This document shows, in pieces, positions 1 through 9,508 of a stretch of 45,119 nucleotides of DNA. Source of the stretch: a virus; the IMG/VR virus record IMGVR_UViG_3300028840_003110, positions 1 through 45,119 of that record, one strand, 5' to 3'. The position numbers and the translations under genes are program-made. The notes under the pieces were generated by a model. It was not told the DNA's origin and made no database searches. It saw only the letters and a program-made list of their open reading frames with translations. Each line of letters opens with the position of its first letter. The stretch's first letter is position 1.

Positions 1-1
1 G

Positions 2-3000
2 AAGCTGCTGGCCAAGGTGAGCTGGGAGCAGCTGAGTGCCGACGTGCAAGGCGACCTTCGAGCGGCAGTCGCCAGAGGGGAGCTGGGGGCACCAGAGCCC
101 GCTCCGCAGCCTGTCGCAGCGCCCAGTGGGCCAGCGGCGCCGGAACGTCCCGTAACACCCCCGGAGGCGCCAGAGCTCGCCGAGGGGCCTGAGCCCCCCT
201 TGCCGGGCATGGGTGACGTCGTGCGGGCCCGGCTTGTTTCCACCTACCGGAAGCTGCTGGCCCAGTACAAATCCCTGGTGCAGGAGGGGTACAAGTCCCC
301 GGTTTACCAGGAGATCGTCGCCCGGAAGTCACGCGACTGGGAGCGCCACGTGATTCCGGGTTCGGATATGGAGCGTGTACGCCAGGGCGGACCGTTCGAC
401 ATCGGGAAGGACATCACGGATCAGTTCGAGAGCCCGCTGGCAATCGCGGAAACCAAGCGTAAGGACGCCATGGCCGTGTTCGAGTCGTGGCCTGAAGCCC
501 GTGCCGTCGCGATCGCCAGGGACGTGGGGATAGACAAGCCGAGCCGGACGCTGCTTGGTATACTAGAACAGGAGGCCGCAAGTGAAACGCTACCGACACG
601 GGAAGAGGGTCCGCAGCCCCCGCCGGAAGAACCGGAAGGGCCAGCCGGACTACCCACTCCGATTGGCCCCAGCCCAGGACCAACACCCACTGCTGGAGCC
701 CCAGAGCCCGCCGCCCCAGGTGAGCGAGAAGGAGGCCGAGAGCCTGCTGTCAGCGAGCGGCCTCGAGGCGAAGAAGCACTGGGCGAAGCACCTACCGAAG
801 CTGTTCGCGAGCCTCGTCCAGCAGAACCGGCTGAACCGGGCGCTTTACCTGGCCCAGGAGCTGACGTTGAGGGCCGTCCACCGGTACCGGGAGAACGGCG
901 TGCCGGCGAACCAAGCCCTGAGCCTAGTGAGCCAGGAGTGGCTCCTCCCGCCAAGCGAAGACGAAAGGCGCCTGGAGAACGAGCTCGCGGGGAACCTCGA
1001 GCCCGACCAGGTGCTCGCGAGCTACCACAAGAGGAGGGGGCGGTTCAGCCCAGGCCTGCCGAGCCCGAGCCGGAACCAGTCACCCATACCGAGCCCACCG
1101 TCGGAGGAAGCGACTACATAATCGCCGAGGACGATCCCCTGTTTGCCGAGGGGATGGGCAAGCGCGCAGCCCGCACCAACATCCAGGCGATCAGGGTGCT
1201 GAAGGAGGTGGAGTCCGAGAACCGTCCGGCCACGCCCGAGGAGCAGACCCAGCTGGTGAAGTACCTCGGCTGGGGCTCGATGTCGGAAACCTTCAACACC
1301 TGGCGAACGGAGTGGGACGCGATCCGGAAGGAGCTCCAGGGCGTGCTGGACGCCGACGAGTACCAGGCCGCGGCCGACTCGACGAGCAACGCGATGTACA
1401 CGCCTCCGCGGATCATCAAGGCGATGTACGCGGCGGTGATCGGTTTCGGGTTCCGGGGCGGGAGCGTCCTCGAGCCCGCGTCGGGTGTCGGGCACTTCTT
1501 CGGACTCATGCCTCCGGAGCTCCGCAAGCTGGTGACTCGCGTGGGGATCGAGAAGGATTCGATCAGCGCGCGGATCGGGGCCCTACTCTACCCGCGGTCT
1601 GACATGCGTCGGACGCCGTTCGAGGAGGCCCAGCTCCCCAAGGACTACTTCACGCTCGCGATCAGCAACGTCCCCTTCGGGAACGTGGCGATCTTCGACC
1701 CGCGGTACCCGCAGTGGGCGACGGCTGCGATTCACGACTATTTCTTCATCAGGTCGCTCGACCTGGTCCGGCCTGGCGGGGTGGTGGCGTTCATCACCAG
1801 CAACGAGACCATGGACAAGGCCACGCCCTACGTGCGCCAAGGGATCGCGGAGAGAGCGGACCTGCTCGGTGCGGTCCGACTGAACAACAAGTCGCTGCCT
1901 GGCACACAGGTGGTGGCGGACATTATTTTCCTTCGCAAGCGCCTACCAGGTGAGGAGCCGGGGGGAGAGGCCTGGCTCAAATCCCCCCGGCTGCCGGAGC
2001 TCCGCGACTACACCGTCAACGAGTACTTTCATGCGCACCCGGAGATGGTCCTCGGCACATTCGCGCCGGGCACGTTCCACGCTCGTGGGGCCCGCATCAC
2101 GGTCAACCCGCGGTCGAAGGAGGATCCTCTTGAAGGCCTGGCCGAAGCCGTCGCGGCGCTGCCTCACAACGTGATGACCGAGGCGGGCGACGTCACCGCG
2201 CCGAAGGATCCCGCCGACCTGGTCATGGCCCCGACCAGGGTACCTGTCGGCTCGTTCTTCCGGGTGGGTGACAAAGTGCACTACAAGGGGGAGAGCGAGA
2301 CGGCGCCGCCGGCGGCAGTGATCGTGCGCGGCGAGATCCAGGCGAAGGAGCGGGCCAAAGCGGCGCGGAAGATCAAGCCAGGGCAGAAGCGGCCGGCCCT
2401 GCTCACGGCGAGCCAGATCGACAAGCTGGTCGCGGAGCGTGTCGAGCTCATCGGCGCCCAGGTGGAGCTCCGCGACGTTGTCCTCGAGCTGCTTCACCGG
2501 CAGGCCGTCAACGACGCCGAGGGATGGAAGGGGGCCCAGCGGGACCTGACCAGAATCTACGACGCTTTCGTGAAGAAGTACGGCTACCTGCACAAACCGA
2601 AGAACGTCCGCGCCCTGGGCGACGACTACCACACCGCCGGCGTCCTGGACGCTGTCGAGGTCTGGGATCCGAAGACGAAGCGGGCCACCAAGGCGCCGAT
2701 CTTCGAGCGGCGCATGATCGCAGCTCACGAACGCAAGCTCCGCGCCGAGAGTCCGCAGGACGCGATCAACACGTCCATGAACGAGTACGGCAAGCTCGAC
2801 CTGGCGTATATGGCCCAGCTGCTCGAGACGACGCCGGCGGGAGTGAAGCAGCAGCTGCTCGAGGGCGCCCTGGCGTTCGAGAGTCCCGCCGGCGAGCTCG
2901 TCGTCCGAGACGAATACCTTTCGGGGAACGTCCGCCAGAAACTCGCCGACGCCGAGGCGGCTGCCCAGATGGATCCGGACCGGTACCGGGGAAACGTGGA

Positions 3001-6000
3001 GGCGCTGCGTGAGGTCATTCCCAAGGATCTGACGGTCAGCGAGATCACCCCGCAGCTGGGCGCCCCCTGGATCCCGCAGGAGATCGTCCAGGCGTTCGGG
3101 CTGCACCTGTTCGGGGCGACGGAACGGGGCGGGCTGTTCATCCGGTACATCCCGGAGCTCGGCAAGTGGATCGTGCGCGGCGGGTACGAGGTGAGTTCGA
3201 CGGTCGCAGCCAGGAGCAAGTGGGGAATGCCCGATCGACCAGGCCCGCAGCTGCTTGGTGACGCTCTCAGCAACCGGGCGCCGATCATCAAGGTCCAGGT
3301 AGGCGAGCGCGAGGACGGGACTCCGATCATGGAGGAGGACCCGATCGCGAGCGACGCCGCGGCCGAGAAGATCAAGGTGATCCGGGCCGAGTTCGAGCGG
3401 TGGATCTGGTCGGAGCCGAAGCGCACGAACCAACTGGTGAAGGCCTACAACTTCGCGTTCAACAACCAGGCCCCTCGTGACTACGACGGCAGTTACTTAA
3501 CTTTTCCGGGGATGAGTCCGACCTGGAACCTCTACGACTACCAGCGTAACGCGGTGGCGTTCAACCTTCAGCGTGGATCCGGCCTGGTCAACCTCGAGCC
3601 CGGGGCGGGCAAGACGATGATCGCGATCGCCACGGCTCGCGAGCTCGTCCGTCTGGGCATGGCCCGCAAGCCGATGATCGTGGTGCAGGCCTCCACGCTG
3701 GAGCAGTTCCGACGTGACGCCAAGAGCATGTACCCGGGACACAGCTGGACGGTGCTGACGGAGCAGGACACCGCGCCGGCGAACCTGCGCAAGACCCTGG
3801 CGAAGATCGCGACGACGGAGAGCACGGTCGTCATCATGTCGCACGAGCGTCTGCTGAAGCTGCCCATGTCGGCGGAGTACACGACCGACTACTTCGAGGA
3901 GAGGATCAACGACCTGAGCCGGGCGAAGGAGGCCGCGGCGCAGCTCGAGGGCGAGCACGGACGCACGGCAAAGGAGCTCGGCAAAGCCAGGGCCCGGATG
4001 CGCGTGCAGCTCCAGAAGCGTCTGCACGCGCTGAAGCAGATGGAGGGCATGGGGTTCGAGCAGCTCGGGATCGACTACGTCATCTACGACGAGTCGCAGC
4101 GACTGAAAAACCTGGCGTACCAGACGCAGATGCAGCGAGTGAAGGGTCTGGGGCCCACCGAGGGCAACAACACCACGTTCGACGCCGAGATGAAGACAAA
4201 ATACCTCCTCCGCCTCCAGAACGGGCGCGGGGTTCTGTTCCAGACTGCCACGCCGGTCTCGAACTCGATGGTCGAGCTCTACAACCTGACGCGGTTTCTG
4301 GCGCCGACGATGCTCGAGGGTCGCGGGATCACGACGTTCGACCAGTGGGTGGGCTCGTTCGGGTCCGTCGAGTCCGACGTGGAGAGCCTGGGCGAGGGCG
4401 GGTACCGGGACGTCCGCCGGCTGCGCGACTACGTGAACGTCGACGACTTCATGGCGATGTACGCAGACCACACCTACGTGGTGTCGAAAGACGACGTCCA
4501 CGCCAGGTGGAAGGCCGAGGGCCGGCCGGCGCCCCTGATCGCGAAGAACGCCGATGGTGAGCGGACCTGGCGTCTGATCGTCTCCCCGCCGAACGCGGCA
4601 CACGAGGCCTACGTGAAGACGATCAAGGCGCGGGCGGAGGCCCTGAAGAAGCGGAAACGCCGGCCACGCAAGGGCGAGGACAACATTCTCAACGTCATCA
4701 CCGACAACCGGATCGCCGGCCTTGACCTGAAACTGCGCCGGCCCGATGCCCCGCGCCACCCAGAGGACAAGATCAGCCGCCTGGCCCAGGAGATCATCAC
4801 ACGCCACGAGCGTGACGCCGGCGAGCGGCTGACGCAGCTCGTCGCCATGAGCTTCGGGATTCCAAAGCCCGGCGAGTACTCCACGTACCACGAGCTCCGC
4901 GACCTGCTCGTCGAGGGCGGGATCCCCAAGGAGGAGATCGCGATCCTCCAGGAGGTCTCCGCGCAAAAGCGTCAAGAGCTGTTCGACAAGATGAACCGCG
5001 GCGACGTCCGCGTGCTCATGGGGACGATTCAGCTGCTGGGCATTGGGGTGAACGTGCAGGCCCGGCTCAAGACGTTGCACCTGGCGGATCCGGCGTACAC
5101 ACCAGACCGGATCGAGCAGATCCAGGGGCGAGCGGTCCGCCCAGGAAACATGAACACCGAGGTCGAGCTGCTCGCCTACGTGCAGAAGGGCAGCGCCGAC
5201 GAATTCATGTATTCGCTCGCGTTCCACAAGTGGCGGTTCCAGGGTGCTCTCCTCAGCGGGACGTTGAAGGGGGCCCGGACCTTCCAGGACGTCGACGTCA
5301 TCGCCGGCGGGTTCGAGGCTGCGATGGCCCACGCCTCGAGGGCCCCGGTGGTCCTCGAGTGGACGAAAGCACGTAAGGCCCTTCAGCACTTGCAACGGCT
5401 GAAGACGGCCCACGAGGGCAGCCAGCGGGAGCTCCGCGCGCAGCTGGGGCGGTTGCAGGAGCTGGCCGACCGGATCCGGACCAGGACGCTGCCCGCGGCC
5501 CAGCGCGGGGCGAAGCTCGTCGGTGACGCCGCGGAGCAGGCCCTCCAGGTCACGGTGGGCGGAGTCACGTACACGAAGCCCGGAGAGGCGGGCGTGGCTC
5601 TGAACGACGCGGTGATGGCTATGCCGTTGAGCAGCGAGTTCCGACCGCTGGGCACAGTCAACGGCGTGGAGATCGAAGCGGCTCACGAGCAGCGGACCAG
5701 TGTGCATGAGACGTATGACGTCGCCATGTTTCGGCTTGCCGGCACGTCCATCACGTTCGGGTCGGAGCAGGGGGGGCACTGGTACCCCCAGGCTATCGAC
5801 ATCCACCCGAAACTGAAAAAGACCGGCGCGTCGTACATCACGAGGGACGCCAAGCGGCTGCTCGAGATCCCGGCACAGCGGGCGGAACGCCTCCAAGAGC
5901 GTCTGGAGAAGACCGAAGCTGAGCTGGCCAGCGGCGAGAAGGAGCTGGGCCCGTTCGCGCGTGAGGCCGACCTGGCGGAGTACACCGCCAAGGAGGCGAA

Positions 6001-8818
6001 GCTGTCCGCGCAGGTCGAGGCCCTCGGCGCCGAGCCGGTCAAGCCGGGCGACACGTTCACGATGGAGGGCACGGAGTACAAGTACGTCCGGTCGATCGGC
6101 GATGAGATCGAGCTCGACATCATGGCTGCCCAGGGCCCTGACGTCGGAGAGGTCGGGGACGTCGCGGTTGCTCCCGAGGCCGCGGAGTCAAGGCGGTTTC
6201 CGCGGGCGGACCTGGTCGCCAAGCTGAAACGGGAGTTCGAGCTGACGGAGGACAAGCCCGGTACCAGCCCGGACGCCGGCGAGTGGCGGGAGCTCGAGCA
6301 GGAAGGGTACAGGCCGGCCAACTGGCTCGCGGGGGTGCCGGCGAACCAGCGGGCGAGTCTGCTGAAGTGGATCCGGGAGCACGGACCCGATCATCCGGCT
6401 TACGGCATGGGGGCGATGTTCAACTTTCCCGACGTCCGCGGGACCTGGACGCGCATCTGGGACGGGTTCGCCGATTCGCTCCGGAGTCTGCCCCCTGGTC
6501 TCCGCAAGAAAGTTGTTGACGCGATCGGGCGGGCGGTCTGGGGTACCGATCGGTGGAACGTGGATCCGGACGCCTGGCGTGCGATCCAGCGTTATCACGG
6601 CGGGATGCGCGAGGCGAAGTATGACGCGGACAAGATCACGGGGGCTGTAGAGGCTCGCATGGGCGAGCTCGAGAAAATGTACGGGCCCGGTGCCCGGGAG
6701 ACGTTCAACAACTTACTCACCGACGTGGCGGAGGGACGCGAGGATCCGGCGCGCCTGGATCCGGTGAGCCGCCAGGTCTACGAACGGTATCGCGCCAAGG
6801 TGAACCAGCTCACGGACGAGTTCCTGAACGAGACCCACCTGCACAGCTACGCGGAGGGGTTCGGCCTGACGAACCTGCTCGAGATCATCCAACGCAAGCG
6901 GGAGAGCCCGGGCGCCTACCTCCGCATGATCTTCCGGGAGCAGTACGAAACCGAATGGGCGGAGGGAACCCACCGGGAGAAGGTCCACAAACCGCGCAAG
7001 AAGCTCGAGGAGCGGAAGCGGATCCGGGCGATTCAGGGCGGGATGTTCAAACATCGGGCGTCGGCGGACCTCTGGACCGTCCGCAACTTCGACGGGACGT
7101 TCACGCAGTTCACTGACGCCGACCGCGCGTACGAGCACGCGAGGGAGCAGATCGACAACCCGGAGCTGAAGGAGCGGTATGGCACCAGCCTCGAGCAGCG
7201 TGTGCGCGTGACGGATCCCTTCGGCGAGGAGGCACTCGGCCACCTGGTACCCGAGAAAAACATCCTGGTTCGGATGGGGCGGACCATCACCGACTGGCGG
7301 CACAACCTCGAGGTGCTTCGCCTGTTCTGGTACATCGACCAGACCGTCGCGAACGCCGAGAGGGTGGCGGACGACTGGGTACGCACGCCGCGCCACCCGC
7401 GGTGGGGGCCATTGGCGGAGAAGTACATCCCGCGCGAGCTCGCCGATGGCCTCATGGAGACGATTGTCGTGCGGACCGGGCTGTTGTCGCAGCTGTACGA
7501 CTCCTACCTCTACGCATGGAAGGCGAGCAAGGTGGTCTACAATCCGTCGACCTGGGGCCGGAACATGCTGGGGCTCAACTTCTTCTGGCTCATGGACGGG
7601 ATCCACCCGGTCAAAGATGCGCGCTGGTTCGTCGAGGCCGTGCGGCACTTCCGGGAAGGGACGCCGACCTTCCGCCGGCTGCTGCGGGAGAACGAGATCA
7701 GCGCGGGGTACGCCGAGACGGAGATCGACCGGATCGACAAACTGATCCGGGATCCGCAGAATACCGTGACCACGGCGCTGGCCAAGTTCCTGAGCAGGCT
7801 GGACAGGATCACCAGGAAGACGGGGAATCTGTACGATCTTCCCGACCAGATCAGCAAGATGGCGTCCTACCTTCGCCATACGTCCGGCCAGGGGTGGAGT
7901 CACGAGGAAGCGGTCGCCGCGCTGCAAGGCTACCCGAACTACGCCAGGCGCGGGAACCTGACGGCCTGGGCCCGCCGCAGTCCGTTCGGGGCTTCGTTCA
8001 TCGCTTTTGCCGGGGCCTCGGTGCAGGTGAACCTGCACTACGCCAGGACGCGACCAGGCCGGTTGCTGATGATGTGGTTGTTGCCGGGGCTGACCACGCT
8101 GCTGACGAGTGTGATCCTCGGCCTGGAGGACGAGGAGATTGCGCTCGTGAACCATGGCGTCCGGCGCAAGACGAAGTCCCCCCTCGGCCGCTACGACCCG
8201 TTCGCGTGGATGGACCGGTATTTCATGCCCCTGCTGCCTTGGCGCGACGATCAGGGCCGGGTGCGGCAGCTGGATCTGCGGTGGATCTTCCCGCTGGCCA
8301 ATGATTTCCGGGTAAACACGGGGCCTGGCGGGTTCGGGATTCCCCTCCTGCTGTCGCAGCCCCTGACCAAGACGGGGATCGAGATCGCGATGAACCGGTC
8401 GAGCTGGACGGGCCGCGACATCGCCCGGGAGCACGACGAGCCGGTCGAGAAGGTGAGGGCGATCGCGAAACACGTGTTCGAGGGTGTTATCCCGCTGCCG
8501 ACCATCACCACGCGCGGAGCGCGCCGGATCTACCTGGCGGCGACCGGCGATGAACGCTACCCGCTCATCAAGACCATCCTGAAAGAGCTGTTCGGGATCA
8601 ACGTGTCGGCGCCATGGATCCGCCGAGAGGATGCGTTCCGAATGCTGAAGGAGATGAAGGGGGAGAAGGCCGCCAAGGCGTTCGAGGTCGCCTTGACGGC
8701 CTACAACGAAATCTACCGGTCCGACCGTGACAAACGCATCAAGAGCCGGGCGGTCTCCCAATCCCTACGACAGGGGCGGCGCCGGGAGTTACGATCTGCG
8801 AGGACCGGTCGGGGGTAA
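2..8818 (+). CDS. Giant polyvalent protein, C-terminal part: N6-adenine methyltransferase + SF2 helicase + phage C-terminal domain (partial at left edge)
   Basis: The frame is open through the left edge; the GTG at 17 is only the first in-window start and is probably internal. Residues are counted from that GTG. A W-rich helical segment is followed by a P/E/R-rich linker (about 190-365). A DarB-like methyltransferase follows, with YTPP (about 461), motif I LEPASGVGHF (about 485) and NVPFG (about 550). The helicase has Walker A EPGAGKT (about 1193), a DESQ box (about 1356), TATP (about 1410) and QGRAVRPG (about 1702). The last 780 residues contain NPSTWGRN and a hydrophobic stretch near 2685, and resemble the C-terminal domains (LPD38-type, from memory) of phage polyvalent proteins. 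Proteins of this class are thought to be packaged and ejected with the DNA to modify or protect it; that role is inferred. It probably continues the gene at 42238-45119. Its last 80 bp overlap a minus-strand gene. Confidence 0.9.
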   Translation, partial: KLLAKVSWEQLSADVQGDLRAAVARGELGAPEPAPQPVAAPSGPAAPERPVTPPEAPELAEGPEPPLPGMGDVVRARLVSTYRKLLAQYKSLVQEGYKSPVYQEIVARKSRDWERHVIPGSDMERVRQGGPFDIGKDITDQFESPLAIAETKRKDAMAVFESWPEARAVAIARDVGIDKPSRTLLGILEQEAASETLPTREEGPQPPPEEPEGPAGLPTPIGPSPGPTPTAGAPEPAAPGEREGGREPAVSERPRGEEALGEAPTEAVREPRPAEPAEPGALPGPGADVEGRPPVPGERRAGEPSPEPSEPGVAPPAKRRRKAPGERARGEPRARPGARELPQEEGAVQPRPAEPEPEPVTHTEPTVGGSDYIIAEDDPLFAEGMGKRAARTNIQAIRVLKEVESENRPATPEEQTQLVKYLGWGSMSETFNTWRTEWDAIRKELQGVLDADEYQAAADSTSNAMYTPPRIIKAMYAAVIGFGFRGGSVLEPASGVGHFFGLMPPELRKLVTRVGIEKDSISARIGALLYPRSDMRRTPFEEAQLPKDYFTLAISNVPFGNVAIFDPRYPQWATAAIHDYFFIRSLDLVRPGGVVAFITSNETMDKATPYVRQGIAERADLLGAVRLNNKSLPGTQVVADIIFLRKRLPGEEPGGEAWLKSPRLPELRDYTVNEYFHAHPEMVLGTFAPGTFHARGARITVNPRSKEDPLEGLAEAVAALPHNVMTEAGDVTAPKDPADLVMAPTRVPVGSFFRVGDKVHYKGESETAPPAAVIVRGEIQAKERAKAARKIKPGQKRPALLTASQIDKLVAERVELIGAQVELRDVVLELLHRQAVNDAEGWKGAQRDLTRIYDAFVKKYGYLHKPKNVRALGDDYHTAGVLDAVEVWDPKTKRATKAPIFERRMIAAHERKLRAESPQDAINTSMNEYGKLDLAYMAQLLETTPAGVKQQLLEGALAFESPAGELVVRDEYLSGNVRQKLADAEAAAQMDPDRYRGNVEALREVIPKDLTVSEITPQLGAPWIPQEIVQAFGLHLFGATERGGLFIRYIPELGKWIVRGGYEVSSTVAARSKWGMPDRPGPQLLGDALSNRAPIIKVQVGEREDGTPIMEEDPIASDAAAEKIKVIRAEFERWIWSEPKRTNQLVKAYNFAFNNQAPRDYDGSYLTFPGMSPTWNLYDYQRNAVAFNLQRGSGLVNLEPGAGKTMIAIATARELVRLGMARKPMIVVQASTLEQFRRDAKSMYPGHSWTVLTEQDTAPANLRKTLAKIATTESTVVIMSHERLLKLPMSAEYTTDYFEERINDLSRAKEAAAQLEGEHGRTAKELGKARARMRVQLQKRLHALKQMEGMGFEQLGIDYVIYDESQRLKNLAYQTQMQRVKGLGPTEGNNTTFDAEMKTKYLLRLQNGRGVLFQTATPVSNSMVELYNLTRFLAPTMLEGRGITTFDQWVGSFGSVESDVESLGEGGYRDVRRLRDYVNVDDFMAMYADHTYVVSKDDVHARWKAEGRPAPLIAKNADGERTWRLIVSPPNAAHEAYVKTIKARAEALKKRKRRPRKGEDNILNVITDNRIAGLDLKLRRPDAPRHPEDKISRLAQEIITRHERDAGERLTQLVAMSFGIPKPGEYSTYHELRDLLVEGGIPKEEIAILQEVSAQKRQELFDKMNRGDVRVLMGTIQLLGIGVNVQARLKTLHLADPAYTPDRIEQIQGRAVRPGNMNTEVELLAYVQKGSADEFMYSLAFHKWRFQGALLSGTLKGARTFQDVDVIAGGFEAAMAHASRAPVVLEWTKARKALQHLQRLKTAHEGSQRELRAQLGRLQELADRIRTRTLPAAQRGAKLVGDAAEQALQVTVGGVTYTKPGEAGVALNDAVMAMPLSSEFRPLGTVNGVEIEAAHEQRTSVHETYDVAMFRLAGTSITFGSEQGGHWYPQAIDIHPKLKKTGASYITRDAKRLLEIPAQRAERLQERLEKTEAELASGEKELGPFAREADLAEYTAKEAKLSAQVEALGAEPVKPGDTFTMEGTEYKYVRSIGDEIELDIMAAQGPDVGEVGDVAVAPEAAESRRFPRADLVAKLKREFELTEDKPGTSPDAGEWRELEQEGYRPANWLAGVPANQRASLLKWIREHGPDHPAYGMGAMFNFPDVRGTWTRIWDGFADSLRSLPPGLRKKVVDAIGRAVWGTDRWNVDPDAWRAIQRYHGGMREAKYDADKITGAVEARMGELEKMYGPGARETFNNLLTDVAEGREDPARLDPVSRQVYERYRAKVNQLTDEFLNETHLHSYAEGFGLTNLLEIIQRKRESPGAYLRMIFREQYETEWAEGTHREKVHKPRKKLEERKRIRAIQGGMFKHRASADLWTVRNFDGTFTQFTDADRAYEHAREQIDNPELKERYGTSLEQRVRVTDPFGEEALGHLVPEKNILVRMGRTITDWRHNLEVLRLFWYIDQTVANAERVADDWVRTPRHPRWGPLAEKYIPRELADGLMETIVVRTGLLSQLYDSYLYAWKASKVVYNPSTWGRNMLGLNFFWLMDGIHPVKDARWFVEAVRHFREGTPTFRRLLRENEISAGYAETEIDRIDKLIRDPQNTVTTALAKFLSRLDRITRKTGNLYDLPDQISKMASYLRHTSGQGWSHEEAVAALQGYPNYARRGNLTAWARRSPFGASFIAFAGASVQVNLHYARTRPGRLLMMWLLPGLTTLLTSVILGLEDEEIALVNHGVRRKTKSPLGRYDPFAWMDRYFMPLLPWRDDQGRVRQLDLRWIFPLANDFRVNTGPGGFGIPLLLSQPLTKTGIEIAMNRSSWTGRDIAREHDEPVEKVRAIAKHVFEGVIPLPTITTRGARRIYLAATGDERYPLIKTILKELFGINVSAPWIRREDAFRMLKEMKGEKAAKAFEVALTAYNEIYRSDRDKRIKSRAVSQSLRQGRRRELRSARTGRG
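582..1121 (+). CDS. Overprinted small gene inside the giant gene's linker, 179 aa, unknown function
   Basis: This gene lies wholly inside the giant gene in another frame. The GTG start has AGGAGG at 570-575, a 6-nt spacing. The product has a strongly basic N-terminus (MKRYRHGKRVRSPRRKN), a P/Q-rich stretch, then a well-formed helical domain containing AKHLPKLFASLVQQNRLNRA, LTLRAVHRYRENGVPANQA and SLVSQEWLLPP. The pattern of a helix, 'GxPxxxA', and then 'W-[LI]-L-P-P' resembles small phage proteins I have seen near structural genes, but I cannot name the family. In a hand count over 721-965, about 90% of its codons end in G or C, against about 40% for the giant frame there. The giant frame in this interval reads as low-complexity P/E/A/G/R. 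I infer that this is the constrained frame and that the linker is its shadow. Confidence 0.8.
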   Translation: MKRYRHGKRVRSPRRKNRKGQPDYPLRLAPAQDQHPLLEPQSPPPQVSEKEAESLLSASGLEAKKHWAKHLPKLFASLVQQNRLNRALYLAQELTLRAVHRYRENGVPANQALSLVSQEWLLPPSEDERRLENELAGNLEPDQVLASYHKRRGRFSPGLPSPSRNQSPIPSPPSEEATT

Positions 8819-9047
8819 GCATCGGCTGGAACCGCAGCCGCAGGTCGAACTGGAGCACCTGTTCCTCTGCGTTCGGATCCTCCTGGTACAGCAGTAGATC
8901 ATCAAGATGTTCCGCGTCGAGCATCGCCCCCAGGGGCGGGATCTTCGGGAACGCCTGGCCGTTGACGACGTCGACCACCACCCAGGTCGGGTTCTGCGGG
9001 TCGCCCAGTAACAGTAAGACAACACTCGTTCGTGCCTGCTCCGCCAT
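8739..9047 (-). CDS. Minus-strand hypothetical protein, 102 aa
   Basis: I do not recognise this protein. It reads as a compact fold with a hydrophobic N-terminal strand (ARTSVVLLLLGD) followed by TWVVVDVVNGQAFPKIPP and acidic helices (HLDDLLLYQEDPNAEEQ). The ATG at 9047 is preceded on the minus strand by TAGGAG about 4 nt upstream. It lies 6 bp downstream of the minus gene 9287-9054, so the two likely form an operon. Its C-terminal 27 codons overlap the end of the giant gene convergently; the true stop is supported by sequence, but that tail looks low in information. Being transcribed against the giant gene, it may be expressed at a different time. Confidence 0.7.
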   Translation of the reverse strand: MAEQARTSVVLLLLGDPQNPTWVVVDVVNGQAFPKIPPLGAMLDAEHLDDLLLYQEDPNAEEQVLQFDLRLRFQPMLTPDRSSQIVTPGAAPVVGIGRPPGS

Positions 9048-9053
9048 AGTCTC

Positions 9054-9287
9054 CTACCTCGTGATTGTGACCGTGATCCCGCGGGCCATGAGCTGTTTGA
9101 GCTGACGCTTCGTCACGGTCTGGCCCGTATGAAACTCCACGATGTTCCGCTGGCGGGTCACCGTGTACGACGTCCGCTTTCCCCCCTGGCTTGCCTCCCG
9201 GACCCACACGTTCGGACGCAGCAGCAGCGTCTTGGGGTCCTTGTCGCCCTTCTGCCTCCTCTTTGCCTTCTTCTTCGACTTGCGCAT
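9054..9287 (-). CDS. Minus-strand small basic protein, 77 aa
   Basis: This is a 77-residue protein of unknown function. The first 18 residues are very lysine/arginine-rich (MRKSKKKAKRRQKGDKDPK). They are followed by a compact beta-rich segment (LLLRPNVWVREASQGGK, TSYTVTRQRNIVEFHTG) and end with 'LKQLMARGITVTITR'. The ATG at 9287 has AAGGAGA 7 nt upstream on the minus strand, a strong site. It is the first gene of a two-gene leftward unit that faces the rightward early region across 9288-9715. The basic tail suggests nucleic-acid binding, perhaps regulation, but this is inference only. Confidence 0.75.
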   Translation of the reverse strand: MRKSKKKAKRRQKGDKDPKTLLLRPNVWVREASQGGKRTSYTVTRQRNIVEFHTGQTVTKRQLKQLMARGITVTITR

Positions 9288-9396
9288 GACAATTCTCCTT
9301 GCGTGAGTGGACTCGCGGGGGGACCGCAGCCCCTACATCTGGTACCCTATCGGTCGTCGGGCCGTTTGCAAGTGACAAAATGGTCCGTTTTTTGTG

Positions 9397-9424
9397 TTGA
9401 CACTCGCGGGGGCTGGTCGACAAT
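9397..9424 (+). promoter_or_regulatory. Candidate sigma70-type promoter for the rightward early region
   Basis: A perfect TTGACA at 9397-9402 and GACAAT (4 of 6 to TATAAT) at 9419-9424 are separated by 16 nt. The surrounding DNA is locally AT-richer, with a T6 run just upstream at 9388-9393. It points right into a roughly 285-nt leader before the winged-helix gene at 9716. An exact TTGACA is rare in DNA this GC-rich. No such clear signal is seen for the leftward pair; a weak TTGTCA is present on the minus strand near 9372-9377. Confidence 0.6.
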
Positions 9425-9508
9425 AGCCAAGGCATTCTCCAGTCTGGTCGAAGCGCGCCGGTGGCAGGGATGCCCCGGTGACCAGGCGTGGGGCAAGGAC
9501 CGCGGGAA

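Noticed and set aside
3497-5896. 799-codon minus-strand open frame
   Set aside because: It lies antisense to the helicase motifs of the giant gene; composition is that of a shadow frame.
6713-8761. 682-codon minus-strand open frame
   Set aside because: Antisense to the C-terminal domain of the giant gene, with shadow-type composition and no domain pattern.
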